Assembly: GCA_018971765.1 (NCBI GenBank)
Contig: JAGXAA010000023.1
Coordinates: 1-12,433 of the forward strand
Reading direction: 5' to 3'
Length of the DNA: 12,433 bases
From: Patescibacteria group bacterium
GTDB lineage: Bacteria; Patescibacteriota; Minisyncoccia; Phycocordibacterales; GWA1-40-21
Shown here in pieces: positions 6,300 to 12,433 of this stretch; position 1 is the stretch's first letter; every line of letters starts with the position of its first letter. The position numbers and the translations under genes are program-made. Under the pieces are notes generated by a model. The model did not search any database. It worked only from the letters and a program-made list of their open reading frames with translations, and was not told where the DNA came from.

Positions 6300-7595
6300 A
6301 TGAAAAATATCGATTTGGCCAAAATTAAAAAAGCGCATTTTGTGGGCATCGGAGGCATTGGAGTGTCGGCGATTGCCAGAATGATGATTGGGGAGGGGAA
6401 AATGGTGAGCGGATCTGACCTGTCGCAATCTCTAATCACGGAAGAATTAGGAAAGAAAGGGGCTAAAATTTTTATCGGGCACAGCGCCGATAATGTTGAG
6501 GAAGATGTTGATTTGCTTGTTTGTACTCCGGCAGTCGCTGAAGAAAATCCGGAATTGAAGAAGTCAAGAGAAATGAATATTCTCACTTTATCTTATCCGG
6601 AAATACTTGGCCTTATTTCCAAAAACAAATTTACCATCGCCGTTTCCGGCACTCACGGAAAGACGACGACTACGGCAATGATCGGAAAGATTTTGGAAGA
6701 CGCGAAACTTGATCCGATGATAATAGTCGGAAGTTTGATGAACGGCAGTCGCAGCAATTTTGTGGCGGGGAAAGGGGATTATCTTGTCGTGGAAGCCTGC
6801 GAATACAAGAAATCTTTTTTGAACATAGACCCGAAAATTATCGTCATCACCAACATAGACAACGACCATCTTGATTATTACGGCAACATGGAAAACTTAA
6901 AAAAAGCCTTCGCGGATTTCGCGTCAAAACTGCCGGAAGACGGTTATCTTGTCTGTGATCCGAACGATGAAAATTTGGAAGATGTTGCGAGACGGACAAA
7001 AGCGGAAGTTGTCGATTACGCGAAAATTAAAGCCGATTTTAATTTGAAAATTCCAGGCGAGCATAATGTAAAAAACGCCAAAGCGGCGATGACCGCGGCA
7101 AAAATTTTAAACATCGATGATAAAAAGGCGATAAAATCATTGAATGAATTTTTCGGCACATGGCGGCGCTTTGAGTTTAAAGGAAAAACAAAAAAAGGCG
7201 TTCTTGTTTATGACGATTACGGCCATCATCCGACTGAGATAAAGGCGACACTGAAAGCCGCGAGGGAATTTTTCGGCAAGAAAAAAATATTTTGCGTCTT
7301 TCAGCCCCATCTCTACAGCCGAACGAAGCTTCTTCTGGAAGATTTTGGCAAAAGTTTCGCGAATGCCGATGAAATTATTTTGGCCGACATTTACGCCGCC
7401 AGAGAGTCAAACGATGAAAGTATAAATTCAAAGATTCTGGCGGAAGAAATAATAAAAAATGGCGGCAAGGCTGTCTATGCGGAATCTTTTGAAAAGATAG
7501 AAAATTTTTTAGATGGAAACGCGAAAAAAGGAGATGTCATTATCACAATGGGCGCGGGCGATGTTTTAAAAATCGGCGAAAATATGATAAAGTGA
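6300..7595 (+). CDS. murC: UDP-N-acetylmuramate--L-alanine ligase
   Basis: 431 residues, slightly shorter than most MurC proteins. It adds L-Ala to UDP-MurNAc using ATP, the first amino-acid step of peptidoglycan precursor synthesis in the cytoplasm. Domain 1 begins with HFVGIGGIGVSAIARMM, the MurC nucleotide-sugar binding signature. The ATP loop is GTHGKTTTT (G117-K121). Then follow VEACEYKKSFL, ITNIDNDHLDYYG, GEHNVKNAKAA, the MurC signature FGTWRRFEFKG, DDYGHHPTEI, FQPHLYSRTKLL, DIYAARESN and the terminal GAGDV. The YGHHP and QPHLYSR motifs separate MurC from other Mur ligases. It stands 67 nt after alr, in the same direction. No internal break is seen. Its product is the substrate of the MurD half of the fusion protein encoded two genes upstream. 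Confidence 0.97.
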   Translation: MKNIDLAKIKKAHFVGIGGIGVSAIARMMIGEGKMVSGSDLSQSLITEELGKKGAKIFIGHSADNVEEDVDLLVCTPAVAEENPELKKSREMNILTLSYPEILGLISKNKFTIAVSGTHGKTTTTAMIGKILEDAKLDPMIIVGSLMNGSRSNFVAGKGDYLVVEACEYKKSFLNIDPKIIVITNIDNDHLDYYGNMENLKKAFADFASKLPEDGYLVCDPNDENLEDVARRTKAEVVDYAKIKADFNLKIPGEHNVKNAKAAMTAAKILNIDDKKAIKSLNEFFGTWRRFEFKGKTKKGVLVYDDYGHHPTEIKATLKAAREFFGKKKIFCVFQPHLYSRTKLLLEDFGKSFANADEIILADIYAARESNDESINSKILAEEIIKNGGKAVYAESFEKIENFLDGNAKKGDVIITMGAGDVLKIGENMIK

Positions 7596-7742
7596 AAAAA
7601 GTTTACTTTAAATTCAATTCAAATTATTATTGATTTCTTAAAAATCTAACGCCTGTATAATCTATAAACCAAAACCTTCTGACTATGACATTTTTCCATT
7701 ATGCCGTAGAATTGACCCATTAATCATTTTTTAAAAACTATT
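7596..7742 (+). promoter_or_regulatory. Intergenic gap with a TATAAT box
   Basis: This AT-rich 147-nt gap has a consensus -10 box TATAAT at 7656-7661 preceded directly by TG. No convincing -35 box sits at 16-18 nt; TTGATT at 7630-7635 is 20 nt away. If used, transcription would start near 7668 with a leader of about 75 nt for the gene at 7743. A TTGACC at 7712-7717 lacks a good -10 partner. A short AAAGT/ACTTT inverted repeat just after the murC stop is too weak to call a terminator. Confidence 0.35.
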
Positions 7743-8024
7743 ATGTCAAAAATTTCTTTTTTATTTTTACTGGGAATATTGACGGCTATCTTGCCTATGA
7801 CCGGTTTTCCAAGCGGCTGGAAGAATCTTTTCTACGCGCTTACAGGTCTGCTTGTATGTCTTGTCGTCTTGTCTTTGCGGAAAGAAATAAATTCTTTGAA
7901 GCAATCGCTTAAAGGCAGAGAACACACAATTACCGATTCTTTCGTCCAAAACAGTCATATTGACGCATACGGAAAATCAGCCAAAATCGCAAGCGAGAGC
8001 AATGCCAAGCATATAATAAATTAG
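7743..8024 (+). CDS. Small membrane protein with two transmembrane helices, function unknown
   Basis: 93 residues. Residues 4-20 and about 28-45 are hydrophobic and probably membrane-spanning, separated by a short GFPSGWKN turn. From residue 46 a charged, probably helical segment (RKEINSLKQSLKGRE) is followed by a polar tail. The predicted topology is a hairpin with both ends on the cytoplasmic side, given the following lysines and arginines. It ends 15 nt before the DUF4015 gene, so the two are probably co-transcribed, and the pairing suggests a shared envelope function. No Shine-Dalgarno sequence precedes the ATG. From memory, similar small proteins stand next to DUF4015 genes in Parcubacteria, but I cannot verify this here. 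Confidence 0.72.
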   Translation: MSKISFLFLLGILTAILPMTGFPSGWKNLFYALTGLLVCLVVLSLRKEINSLKQSLKGREHTITDSFVQNSHIDAYGKSAKIASESNAKHIIN

Positions 8025-8039
8025 CGGAAAAACCGGCTG

Positions 8040-9185
8040 ATGAAATTCGTAACCAATAAATACTTTTTCGCCGGAGCGGCAATCACGAGTTTTTTTTCCC
8101 TGTCTTATTTTGTCATTCCGCCTTTATTTCCGATAAATTACGAACGGGCTGTTTTTTCGGCGATAGAAGTTTCGTCTGAAATCAAAAAAATTTCTCATCT
8201 AAATACGCCCTCTCAAGTCAAAGGAATATATTTGACAAATTGGGTGGCGGGGGACAAATCGTTGAGAGATCCTCTTGTGAAAATTGCCGACGACACGGAG
8301 ATAAATTCAGTCGTCATAGACATCAAAGATTATACGGGAAGAATAGCGTTTGAAGTTTTCGACCCGCTTTTGAAAGATGTCGGCTCTTACGAAAAACGAA
8401 TAGCCGATATGAAAGATTTTATAGAAGAATTGCACAAGAAAAATATTTATGTGATAGGCAGAATATCTGTTTTTCAGGACAGATATTTGGTAGGAAAACG
8501 CCCTGATCTGGCCGTCAAAAGAAAAAGCGACGGAGGAGTCTGGAAAGATTTCAAAGGCATAAGCTGGCTTGATCCGGGCGCGAAAGAGGTGTGGGATTAT
8601 GTCATAGCTTTGGCCAAAGAATCTCACGACATCGGCTTTGACGAGCTTAATTTCGATTACATAAGATTTCCTTCCGATGGCAATATGAAAGACATTTATT
8701 ATCCTTGGAGCAAAGACAAACGGAAGACGGAAGTGATCAGGGAATTTTTCGCTTACCTTCGAGAGAAGCTTGGAAACATCGGAGCGCCGCTCTCGGCGGA
8801 TCTTTTTGGAATGACAACCGTTAGCTCTTATGATTTGAATATCGGACAAAACTTGGAGAACGCGCTCAAGTATTTTGATTTTGTTTCGCCGATGGTGTAT
8901 CCGTCTCACTTCCCGCCGTATTTTAACGGTTATAAAAATCCGGCAGGCAAGCCTTATGAAGTCGTTAAGTTCGCGATGGATAGCGCCGTGGACAGAGCGA
9001 TAAAAGCAAGCACCACGCCTTTCAAGCTCCGCCCTTGGCTTCAGGATTTCGATCTTGGCGCGATTTACGACCCGCCGATGGTCCGCGCCCAAATTCAAGC
9101 GACTTATGACGCCGGTCTTGACAGCTGGATGCTCTGGAACGCTTCCAATAAGTATACAAGCAAAGCTCTTGACAAGCAGGAATAA
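8040..9185 (+). CDS. Membrane-anchored putative glycoside hydrolase, DUF4015 family
   Basis: 381 residues. Residues about 8-31 form one hydrophobic signal anchor, so the rest should lie outside the cytoplasmic membrane. From residue 61 the protein reads as the TIM-barrel DUF4015 family: KGIYLTNWVAG (strand 1), VVIDIKDYTGRIAF, YVIGRISVFQD, WLDPGAKEVWDYVIALAKE, the signature FDELNFDYIRFPSDG (D201, E202, D206, R209), PLSADLFGMTT, FDFVSPMVYPSHFP, LRPWLQDF, and the terminal GLDSWMLWNASNKY. Carboxylates E202 and D206 are the most likely catalytic or sugar-binding residues, by position at a strand end; this is inference. The substrate is not established for the family. The neighbouring small membrane protein and the peptidoglycan block make an envelope glycan target plausible. 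Complete and undisturbed. Confidence 0.88.
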   Translation: MKFVTNKYFFAGAAITSFFSLSYFVIPPLFPINYERAVFSAIEVSSEIKKISHLNTPSQVKGIYLTNWVAGDKSLRDPLVKIADDTEINSVVIDIKDYTGRIAFEVFDPLLKDVGSYEKRIADMKDFIEELHKKNIYVIGRISVFQDRYLVGKRPDLAVKRKSDGGVWKDFKGISWLDPGAKEVWDYVIALAKESHDIGFDELNFDYIRFPSDGNMKDIYYPWSKDKRKTEVIREFFAYLREKLGNIGAPLSADLFGMTTVSSYDLNIGQNLENALKYFDFVSPMVYPSHFPPYFNGYKNPAGKPYEVVKFAMDSAVDRAIKASTTPFKLRPWLQDFDLGAIYDPPMVRAQIQATYDAGLDSWMLWNASNKYTSKALDKQE

Positions 9186-9188
9186 TTA

Positions 9189-9281
9189 TAAACTTCATTA
9201 AGTTTAAAATTTTCAATTTCCAATAACCAATTTTCAATTGAGAATTTAATTCATTCATCCGCATCCCAAAGTTTTAAAACT
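9189..9281. repeat. Short repeats and palindromes in the AT-rich gap before the VirD4-like gene
   Basis: The 158-nt gap 9186-9343 holds several symmetrical elements: a 7-bp hairpin TAAACTT/AAGTTTA with a CATT loop (9189-9206); an 11-nt direct repeat AATTTTCAATT at 9208-9218 and 9229-9239, 21 nt apart; an 18-bp near-palindrome at 9229-9246 with one G-T pair, centred on AATT; and a perfect 12-bp palindrome AGTTTTAAAACT at 9270-9281. The hairpin is A/T-rich and a weak terminator at best. The direct repeats and CCAATAACCAA between them resemble a dispersed intergenic repeat type that I remember from many draft genomes; that link is unverified. Confidence 0.55.
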
Positions 9282-9305
9282 CTCGCCTATTTTCTCCCGT
9301 TTTTA

Positions 9306-9334
9306 TTGCCATATTCGGAAAAAATTAGTACAAT
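9306..9334 (+). promoter_or_regulatory. Promoter of the VirD4-like gene (leaderless transcript predicted)
   Basis: TTGCCA at 9306-9311 and TACAAT at 9329-9334 are separated by exactly 17 nt, a good match to the housekeeping consensus. Nine nucleotides lie between the -10 box and the ATG at 9344, so transcription would begin only 0-3 nt before the start codon. No Shine-Dalgarno sequence is present in the preceding bases. Confidence 0.65.
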
Positions 9335-9343
9335 ATCATCAAA

Positions 9344-11191
9344 ATGAACGACAATGGAATCACATATTTTGCCCAGACTGACGCTAGAAACAAAAAGACT
9401 CCTTTTGGGATAAAAGAAAACGACAGAAGCCGTCATTTGTATGTTATCGGCAAGACCGGGATGGGCAAGTCAACTCTGCTTGAAAATATGGCCGCGCAAG
9501 ACATTCAAAAAGGCGAGGGAATGGCGTTCATCGACCCGCACGGCAAGACCGCCGAACTGCTTTTGAATTACGTGCCGCAAGAGAGGATCAAAGATGTTTT
9601 GTATTTCGCGCCGTTCGATATGGAATACCCGATAACTTTCAATGTTATGGAAGATGTCGGATATGACAAGCGGCATTTGGTGGTGAGCGGGCTTATGGGC
9701 ACTTTCAAAAAAATCTGGCAGGATGCGTGGTCGGCGAGAATGGAATATATTTTGAGCAACACTATTTTGGCGCTTCTTGAATATCCCGAAGCCACACTTC
9801 TCGGCGTGAACAGGATGCTTGCCGACAAAGATTATCGAAAAAAAGTGGTGGACAACATCAAAGACCCGTCAGTCAAGTCCTTTTGGGTGGATGAATTCGC
9901 CAAATACACGGACAGGTTCGCCGCGGAAGCCACGCCGGCGATTCAGAATAAAATAGGGCAGTTCACTTCCAATCCGCTCATAAGAAACATCGTCGGTCAG
10001 TCGAAATCTTCTTTTGACATCAGAAAAATTATGGATGAGAGAAAAATTCTCATCATCAACTTGTCCAAAGGAAGAGTCGGGGAAGTCAACGCCAATCTTC
10101 TCGGCAGTATGCTCATCACGAAAATTTATCTCGGAGCGATGTCGCGCGCCGACGCTTCTCCGAGCGAGCTCAACAAGCTTCCGAACTTTTATCTTTATGT
10201 CGACGAGTTCCAATCGTTCGCCAACGAATCTTTCGCCGATATTCTCTCCGAAGCCAGAAAATACAAATTGAGTCTCACGATAGCCCATCAATACATAGAA
10301 CAAATGTCGGAGGAAGTTAGAGCTGCCGTTTTCGGCAACGTGGGTACGATGATTTCTTTCCGAGTCGGCGCCTTTGACGCGGAAGTGCTGGAAAAAGAAT
10401 TCGCGCCTCAATTCACGGCGGAAGATATGGTGAATCTGGGTTTCGCCCAAATTTATCTGAAGCTGATGATTGACGGCGTCTCTTCAAGTCCGTTTTCGGC
10501 GGTTACCTTGCCTCCGATATCCGAGCCGGAAGTTTCTTTCAAGCAAGATATTATAGACAGCTCCAGAGCGCAATTCGCTCATCCAAGGGCTATTGTCGAA
10601 GAGGACATCAGAAAGTGGCATGAACCGGACCCGAAGCCGCCTGTAATTCCTCGCGCTCCGTTGCCGAAAAGAGAATTCAAACCGGCAGACAAATCCTTTG
10701 CTCCCGGAGTTTCTTTTGGCGCCAATCATTTCCCCGCGAGCGAAGGCGAAAATAAGCATAAAATAAGTCTAATTGATGATTTTAAACGAAACAATTATTA
10801 CAAGAAAGACAATGTTTTCAAATCTGATAATAGGCGGAAAGTTTTTGAAGAAAATTCGGGGAAATCGCAAAACGATGATTTCGCGCCGTTGAAATCTCTT
10901 AATAAATTCGCGCCTCCGATCGCGGCGGATCCGAACGCGCAAAATGGCATTTCTAAAAAACAGATCAATGACAAACAGGCGCGCATTCACAAACCCGAGC
11001 CGAAAAAAATCACGGAAGAAAATAAAAACCTTCTCAAGGAGGCGCTTCAATCGGCGTTGAAGACGGCTGTTCCTGACAATGATTCGGGAAAAGAAAAAGG
11101 ACATCCTCAGATGAATCATAATATTCGGAACAATCAGCCTAAAGAAATTCCGGAAGAAACGCTTAGAAAGATACTTGAAATTAAAGAATAA
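9344..11191 (+). CDS. VirD4/TraD-like ATPase (type IV secretion coupling protein family), soluble form
   Basis: 615 residues. The ATPase core spans about 25-410: Walker A GKTGMGKST (G36-T44), AFIDPHGKTAELLL, FNVMED, KIWQDAWSARMEYILSNT, a TPAIQNKIGQF segment, ILIINLSKGRVGE, Walker B LYVDEFQSF (D287, E288), and SLTIAHQYIEQM with the glutamine expected after Walker B in this group. Residues about 415-615 are a charged, Pro/Lys/Asn-rich, probably disordered tail ending in a short helix (EETLRKILEIKE). The N-terminal membrane helices of classical VirD4 are absent. The family uses ATP to move DNA or proteins through membranes, or pumps DNA. No relaxase, VirB gene or origin of transfer is visible, so conjugation cannot be claimed. 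A 40-residue membrane peptide starts 5 nt after the stop and could supply a membrane partner; this is speculation. Confidence 0.88.
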   Translation: MNDNGITYFAQTDARNKKTPFGIKENDRSRHLYVIGKTGMGKSTLLENMAAQDIQKGEGMAFIDPHGKTAELLLNYVPQERIKDVLYFAPFDMEYPITFNVMEDVGYDKRHLVVSGLMGTFKKIWQDAWSARMEYILSNTILALLEYPEATLLGVNRMLADKDYRKKVVDNIKDPSVKSFWVDEFAKYTDRFAAEATPAIQNKIGQFTSNPLIRNIVGQSKSSFDIRKIMDERKILIINLSKGRVGEVNANLLGSMLITKIYLGAMSRADASPSELNKLPNFYLYVDEFQSFANESFADILSEARKYKLSLTIAHQYIEQMSEEVRAAVFGNVGTMISFRVGAFDAEVLEKEFAPQFTAEDMVNLGFAQIYLKLMIDGVSSSPFSAVTLPPISEPEVSFKQDIIDSSRAQFAHPRAIVEEDIRKWHEPDPKPPVIPRAPLPKREFKPADKSFAPGVSFGANHFPASEGENKHKISLIDDFKRNNYYKKDNVFKSDNRRKVFEENSGKSQNDDFAPLKSLNKFAPPIAADPNAQNGISKKQINDKQARIHKPEPKKITEENKNLLKEALQSALKTAVPDNDSGKEKGHPQMNHNIRNNQPKEIPEETLRKILEIKE

Positions 11192-11196
11192 TTAAA

Positions 11197-11319
11197 ATGA
11201 TTTTTCTAATCGCCCTCATTTTCATAATCACCACCGCTATTTTTGCCGTCATTCAAGCGAGAAATTCCGACCAGACGAACGAGGAGATTTCAGGATTTGA
11301 CATAGAAATAATAGAGTAA
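11197..11319 (+). CDS. Small single-helix membrane peptide (40 residues), function unknown
   Basis: The frame opens with ATG 11197 and closes with TAA 11317-11319. Residues 2-19 are strongly hydrophobic (Ile, Phe, Leu, Ala) and long enough to span the membrane. Gln20-Ala-Arg22 follows, then an acidic C-terminal tail with several Glu and Asp. The gene lies between the VirD4-like gene (5 nt upstream) and the glycosyltransferase (9 nt downstream), filling the gap exactly, as expected of an operon member. Without it there would be a 137-nt gap. No Shine-Dalgarno sequence precedes it. It could be an accessory or anchor for a neighbour. The coding call rests on fit, reading frame and composition, not on a known family. 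Confidence 0.6.
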   Translation: MIFLIALIFIITTAIFAVIQARNSDQTNEEISGFDIEIIE

Positions 11320-11328
11320 ATTTAGAAT

Positions 11329-12433
11329 ATGGAAAACAAAATTTCAATTCGGAAGGATAAGAGAATATTGATTTTCTCATTGGCTTATATTCCTTTCGTG
11401 GGGGGCGCCGAATTGGCGGTCAAGGAAATCACCGATCGCATTCAGGCGGATAATTCAGAAGCTTGGGCGGATTTTTCTTTTGATATGATAACCTTGAGAT
11501 TTAATAAAGACTGGCCGAAATTTGAAAGGATAGGGAATGTGAATGTCTACAGAATATCCTCTCCGAAAATATTTTTTTCTTTTGCGGCTTTTTTCAAAGC
11601 GGCAAGACTGAATGCGAAACGGCATTACTCCGTCATCTGGTCCATTATGGCGAACAGGGCCGGTTACGCCGCTTTATTTTTCAAACTGACTCACCCGAAA
11701 ATTAAATATTTGCTTACTCTCCAAGAGGGCGACGCGACTGATTATCCTAAAAAGCGGGCGGGTTTTCTGTGGATTTTCGTCGGTTTTTTATTCAGAAAGA
11801 TTTTCACTAAAGCGGATTGCGTTCAGGCCATCAGCAATTATCTTGCCGATTGGGCGAAGAGTATGGGTAAAAAAGATTGCGTTCTGGTGGTGCCTAATGG
11901 AATTGACGCGGGAAAATCCATAAAGCCGAAAATCCATAAAGCCGAAAATCAAAAAAAAATCACAATCACGACATCGAGATTGGTTCCGAAAAATGGCATT
12001 GATGTTCTCATTGAGGCCGTGGCCATATTGAAAAAAGAAGGTCTATCCGGAGAGGTTCAATGCTGGATTTTAGGCGGAGGTTCGGATGAATCGAAATTGA
12101 AAGATTTGGCGAGGATTTTGGGAGTTTCGAATGAAGTCGTATTTTTGGGGCACATTGATCCGGAAGTTGTCTATGAATATCTTTTGAATGCCGACATATT
12201 CGTCAGACCTTCTCGCTCTGAAGGGCTGGGCAGTTCGTTTTTGGAAGCTATGGGAGCGGGTTTGCCGATAATAGGCACTCCCGTCGGCGGAATCCCCGAT
12301 TTTTTGAAAGACCCGACGGAAGTCGGCGAAGACAAAGCCACCGGACTTTTCGCCAAGGTCGGCGATCCCCAAGATTTGGCGGATAAGATAAGAACGCTGA
12401 TTAACGACGAAAGTCTCGCGCGAAAAATCGCGT
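11329..12433 (+). CDS. Glycosyltransferase, GT4 type (GT-B fold), 3' end outside the window
   Basis: 368 residues are visible and the frame is open to the right edge. The N-terminal domain begins with the glycine-rich acceptor loop (ILIFSLAYIPFVGGAE, residues 13-28) and ends with the typical VPNGID (188-193). The C-terminal donor domain contains TSRLVPKNGIDVLIEA, WILGGGSDESKL, VVFLGHI, and the nucleotide-sugar signature SRSEGLGSSFLEAMGAG with E298 and E306 in the E-X7-E arrangement, followed by GTPVGGIPD. This fits retaining GT4 enzymes that transfer sugars to lipids, polysaccharides or proteins at the cytoplasmic face; donor and acceptor cannot be told. Only about 10-30 residues are likely missing. 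The interdomain linker (195-210) is encoded by a 16-bp tandem repeat and an A9 run. It starts 9 nt after the small membrane peptide. Confidence 0.92.
   Translation, partial: MENKISIRKDKRILIFSLAYIPFVGGAELAVKEITDRIQADNSEAWADFSFDMITLRFNKDWPKFERIGNVNVYRISSPKIFFSFAAFFKAARLNAKRHYSVIWSIMANRAGYAALFFKLTHPKIKYLLTLQEGDATDYPKKRAGFLWIFVGFLFRKIFTKADCVQAISNYLADWAKSMGKKDCVLVVPNGIDAGKSIKPKIHKAENQKKITITTSRLVPKNGIDVLIEAVAILKKEGLSGEVQCWILGGGSDESKLKDLARILGVSNEVVFLGHIDPEVVYEYLLNADIFVRPSRSEGLGSSFLEAMGAGLPIIGTPVGGIPDFLKDPTEVGEDKATGLFAKVGDPQDLADKIRTLINDESLARKIA
11912..11959 (+). repeat. 16-bp tandem repeat followed by an A9 run inside the glycosyltransferase gene
   Basis: The unit GAAAATCCATAAAGCC occurs at 11912-11927 and again, identical, at 11928-11943. 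A third partial copy GAAAATC covers 11944-11950, and nine consecutive A follow at 11951-11959. The repeat encodes the linker between the two GT-B domains. Because 16 is not a multiple of three, gain or loss of one unit would shift the reading frame before the donor-binding domain; a slip in the A run would do the same. Confidence 0.9.

Noticed and set aside
8307..9098. 263-codon open frame on the - strand inside the DUF4015 gene
   Set aside because: The + strand protein has full family motifs over the same bases. The antisense product is rich in Arg, His, Phe and Ile without recognisable motifs, as expected for the complement of a biased coding sequence.
9869..10450. 193-codon open frame on the - strand inside the VirD4-like gene
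   Set aside because: It covers the conserved ATPase core, has no motif of its own and no promoter or neighbour in that direction.
9344..11191. Conjugative plasmid or integrative element
   Set aside because: Only the coupling-type ATPase is present. No relaxase, VirB genes, integrase, attachment sites or direct repeats at boundaries were seen.

Overview
The window looks like a compact bacterial chromosome segment of moderate-to-low GC, most likely from a member of the Candidate Phyla Radiation (Patescibacteria, Parcubacteria-like). This rests on gene content, not on a marker gene. It combines a DUF4015-type putative glycoside hydrolase preceded by a small two-helix membrane protein, a soluble VirD4-like ATPase with no other conjugation genes, secreted coiled-coil/Ser-rich proteins, very short gaps, and almost no recognisable Shine-Dalgarno sites. 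All supported genes are on the + strand.

Layout. 1-989 is the C-terminal two thirds of pyruvate kinase, whose 5' end lies outside the window. 990-1158 is a gap with a good promoter (TTGACA-16-TAAAAT). 1159-2537 is a probable two-gene unit: a secreted coiled-coil protein with an extreme serine-rich tail, and a small membrane-anchored acidic protein. A strong hairpin terminator (2561-2599) closes it. 2626-7595 is a peptidoglycan-precursor block: an 823-residue protein fusing a MurL-type epimerase to a MurD-type ligase, then alanine racemase, then MurC. 7743-9185 holds a small membrane protein and a membrane-anchored DUF4015 putative glycoside hydrolase. 9186-9343 is an AT-rich gap with repeats and a second good promoter (TTGCCA-17-TACAAT). 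9344-12433 holds the VirD4-like ATPase, an unlisted 40-residue membrane peptide, and a GT4-type glycosyltransferase that runs off the right edge.

The most interesting item is the fusion at 2626-5097. In the usual route MurI racemises L-Glu and MurD adds D-Glu to UDP-MurNAc-L-Ala. In the alternative route described in Xanthomonas, MurD2 adds L-Glu and MurL then epimerises the terminal residue in an ATP-dependent reaction. Here both activities appear to sit in one polypeptide, and the MurD half lacks the lysine that aligns with E. coli MurD Lys319. With Alr (D-Ala supply) and MurC (L-Ala ligation) directly downstream, this block would carry out consecutive cytoplasmic steps of peptidoglycan synthesis through a MurI-independent D-Glu route.

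Other points: the fusion gene and the VirD4-like gene both have promoter -10 elements only 8-9 nt before their start codons, so both are predicted to be leaderless. The glycosyltransferase carries a 16-bp tandem repeat plus an A9 run in its interdomain linker, which could switch the reading frame. No rRNA, tRNA, CRISPR array or insertion sequence was seen.
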